A stretch of 64,000 bases of DNA, taken from NCBI RefSeq assembly GCF_950295315.1, contig NC_080164.1, forward strand, positions 10,896,990 to 10,960,989. Reading direction: 5' to 3'. Shown here piece after piece: positions 63,713 to 64,000 of this stretch. The translations under genes were made by a program, and so were the position numbers. The notes under the pieces were generated by a model, which had not been told where the DNA came from, did no database searches, and was given only the letters and a program-made list of their open reading frames with translations. Source of the DNA: Erinaceus europaeus. Taxonomy: Eukaryota > Chordata > Mammalia > Eulipotyphla > Erinaceidae. The number at the start of each line of letters is the position of its first letter. The first letter of the stretch is position 1.

Positions 63713-64000
63713 ATTTTATACCCCCACCTCATTCCCTGTCCTGTACTGGTTGGAGTTCTCTAGGACATACATTTTCTCAAGTTCATGACAGAGTTCCCCC
63801 GAAGCAGAAGGAACATGAGTGCTTACACAGGTCATGAGGACTCTAATGTCTACAGTGTGACTGCACACAGAATGACATCTTCTATGCAACTTCATTTATC
63901 CACTCTTTGTCCCTAGCTGGAACAATGCCTTTCTCACAGTAAAGATGGCACCACGCCAGCCTGAGGGACGTGCTAATTTCAATTCTCATACCCCAGACGA
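63713..64000. other. No gene or clear repeat
   Basis: Possibly the continuing old L1 3' UTR, but I cannot support it. Confidence 0.4.

Overview
This window is mammalian intergenic or intronic DNA dominated by retrotransposons. I find no supportable host protein-coding exon, no functional RNA gene, and nothing bacterial, viral-episomal or CRISPR-like. Recurrent tRNA-derived SINEs carry heads like 'gtggcgcaaagcacaagga' and 'gggttcgaacccggg', the phrase 'ccccacctgcaggggg', pyrimidine-rich middles and AATAAA or (AAC)n tails. From memory of hedgehog SINEs (ERI type), this makes a hedgehog (Erinaceidae, such as Erinaceus or Atelerix) the best guess. That is inference, since no database search was possible.

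SINE labels used below are mine. S1 is a short tRNA SINE ending in 'ctggctgtctctatccaataaata'-like sequence. S2 is a longer tRNA SINE whose 3' part carries '(AAC)n...gggcaacaaaaggg' and/or 'cctccaggagcagtggatt...ccccagcaataaccctgg'. S3 has a head like 'gcataatggttatgcaaag' with 'ctctcatgcctgagg'. S4 has a head like 'ggactctcaagcatgaggtc' and an AATAAATAAATAAA tail. S5 is an older, decayed type ending 'ctgaaaaagtcagcctgg'.

Layout. 0-3 kb: mostly single-copy sequence. 3-8 kb: an L1 3' end carrying a nested LTR, a SINE with a long CAG tract, and three solo LTRs of one endogenous-retrovirus family in one orientation, two of them with clear 6-bp target duplications. 8-17 kb: SINEs, L1 3' ends and microsatellites, including an L1 with a 5' inversion. 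17-18 kb: a truncated 5S rRNA retropseudogene with a 14-bp duplication, then an old ERVL (MLT2-like) LTR. 19-32 kb: 5'-truncated L1s, one antisense solo LTR, SINEs. 32-41 kb: mostly single-copy with scattered SINEs. 41.4-46.5 kb: a complete-ended L1 on the minus strand with a 17-bp duplication, 5' UTR and intact ORF1. Its ORF2 is open but lacks about 1.25 kb encoding the reverse-transcriptase core. 47.4-52.3 kb: a second, 5'-truncated L1 with a broken ORF2. 52-64 kb: SINEs, another solo LTR, microsatellites and single-copy stretches.

The elements work together only as a retrotransposition history: L1s supplied the machinery that placed SINEs and the 5S copy, then became targets themselves. 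The most notable points are the in-frame RT-less ORF2 in an otherwise young L1, the modular 3' UTRs of these L1s, the tandem end-duplication in two of the solo LTRs, and the tailless 5S insertion.
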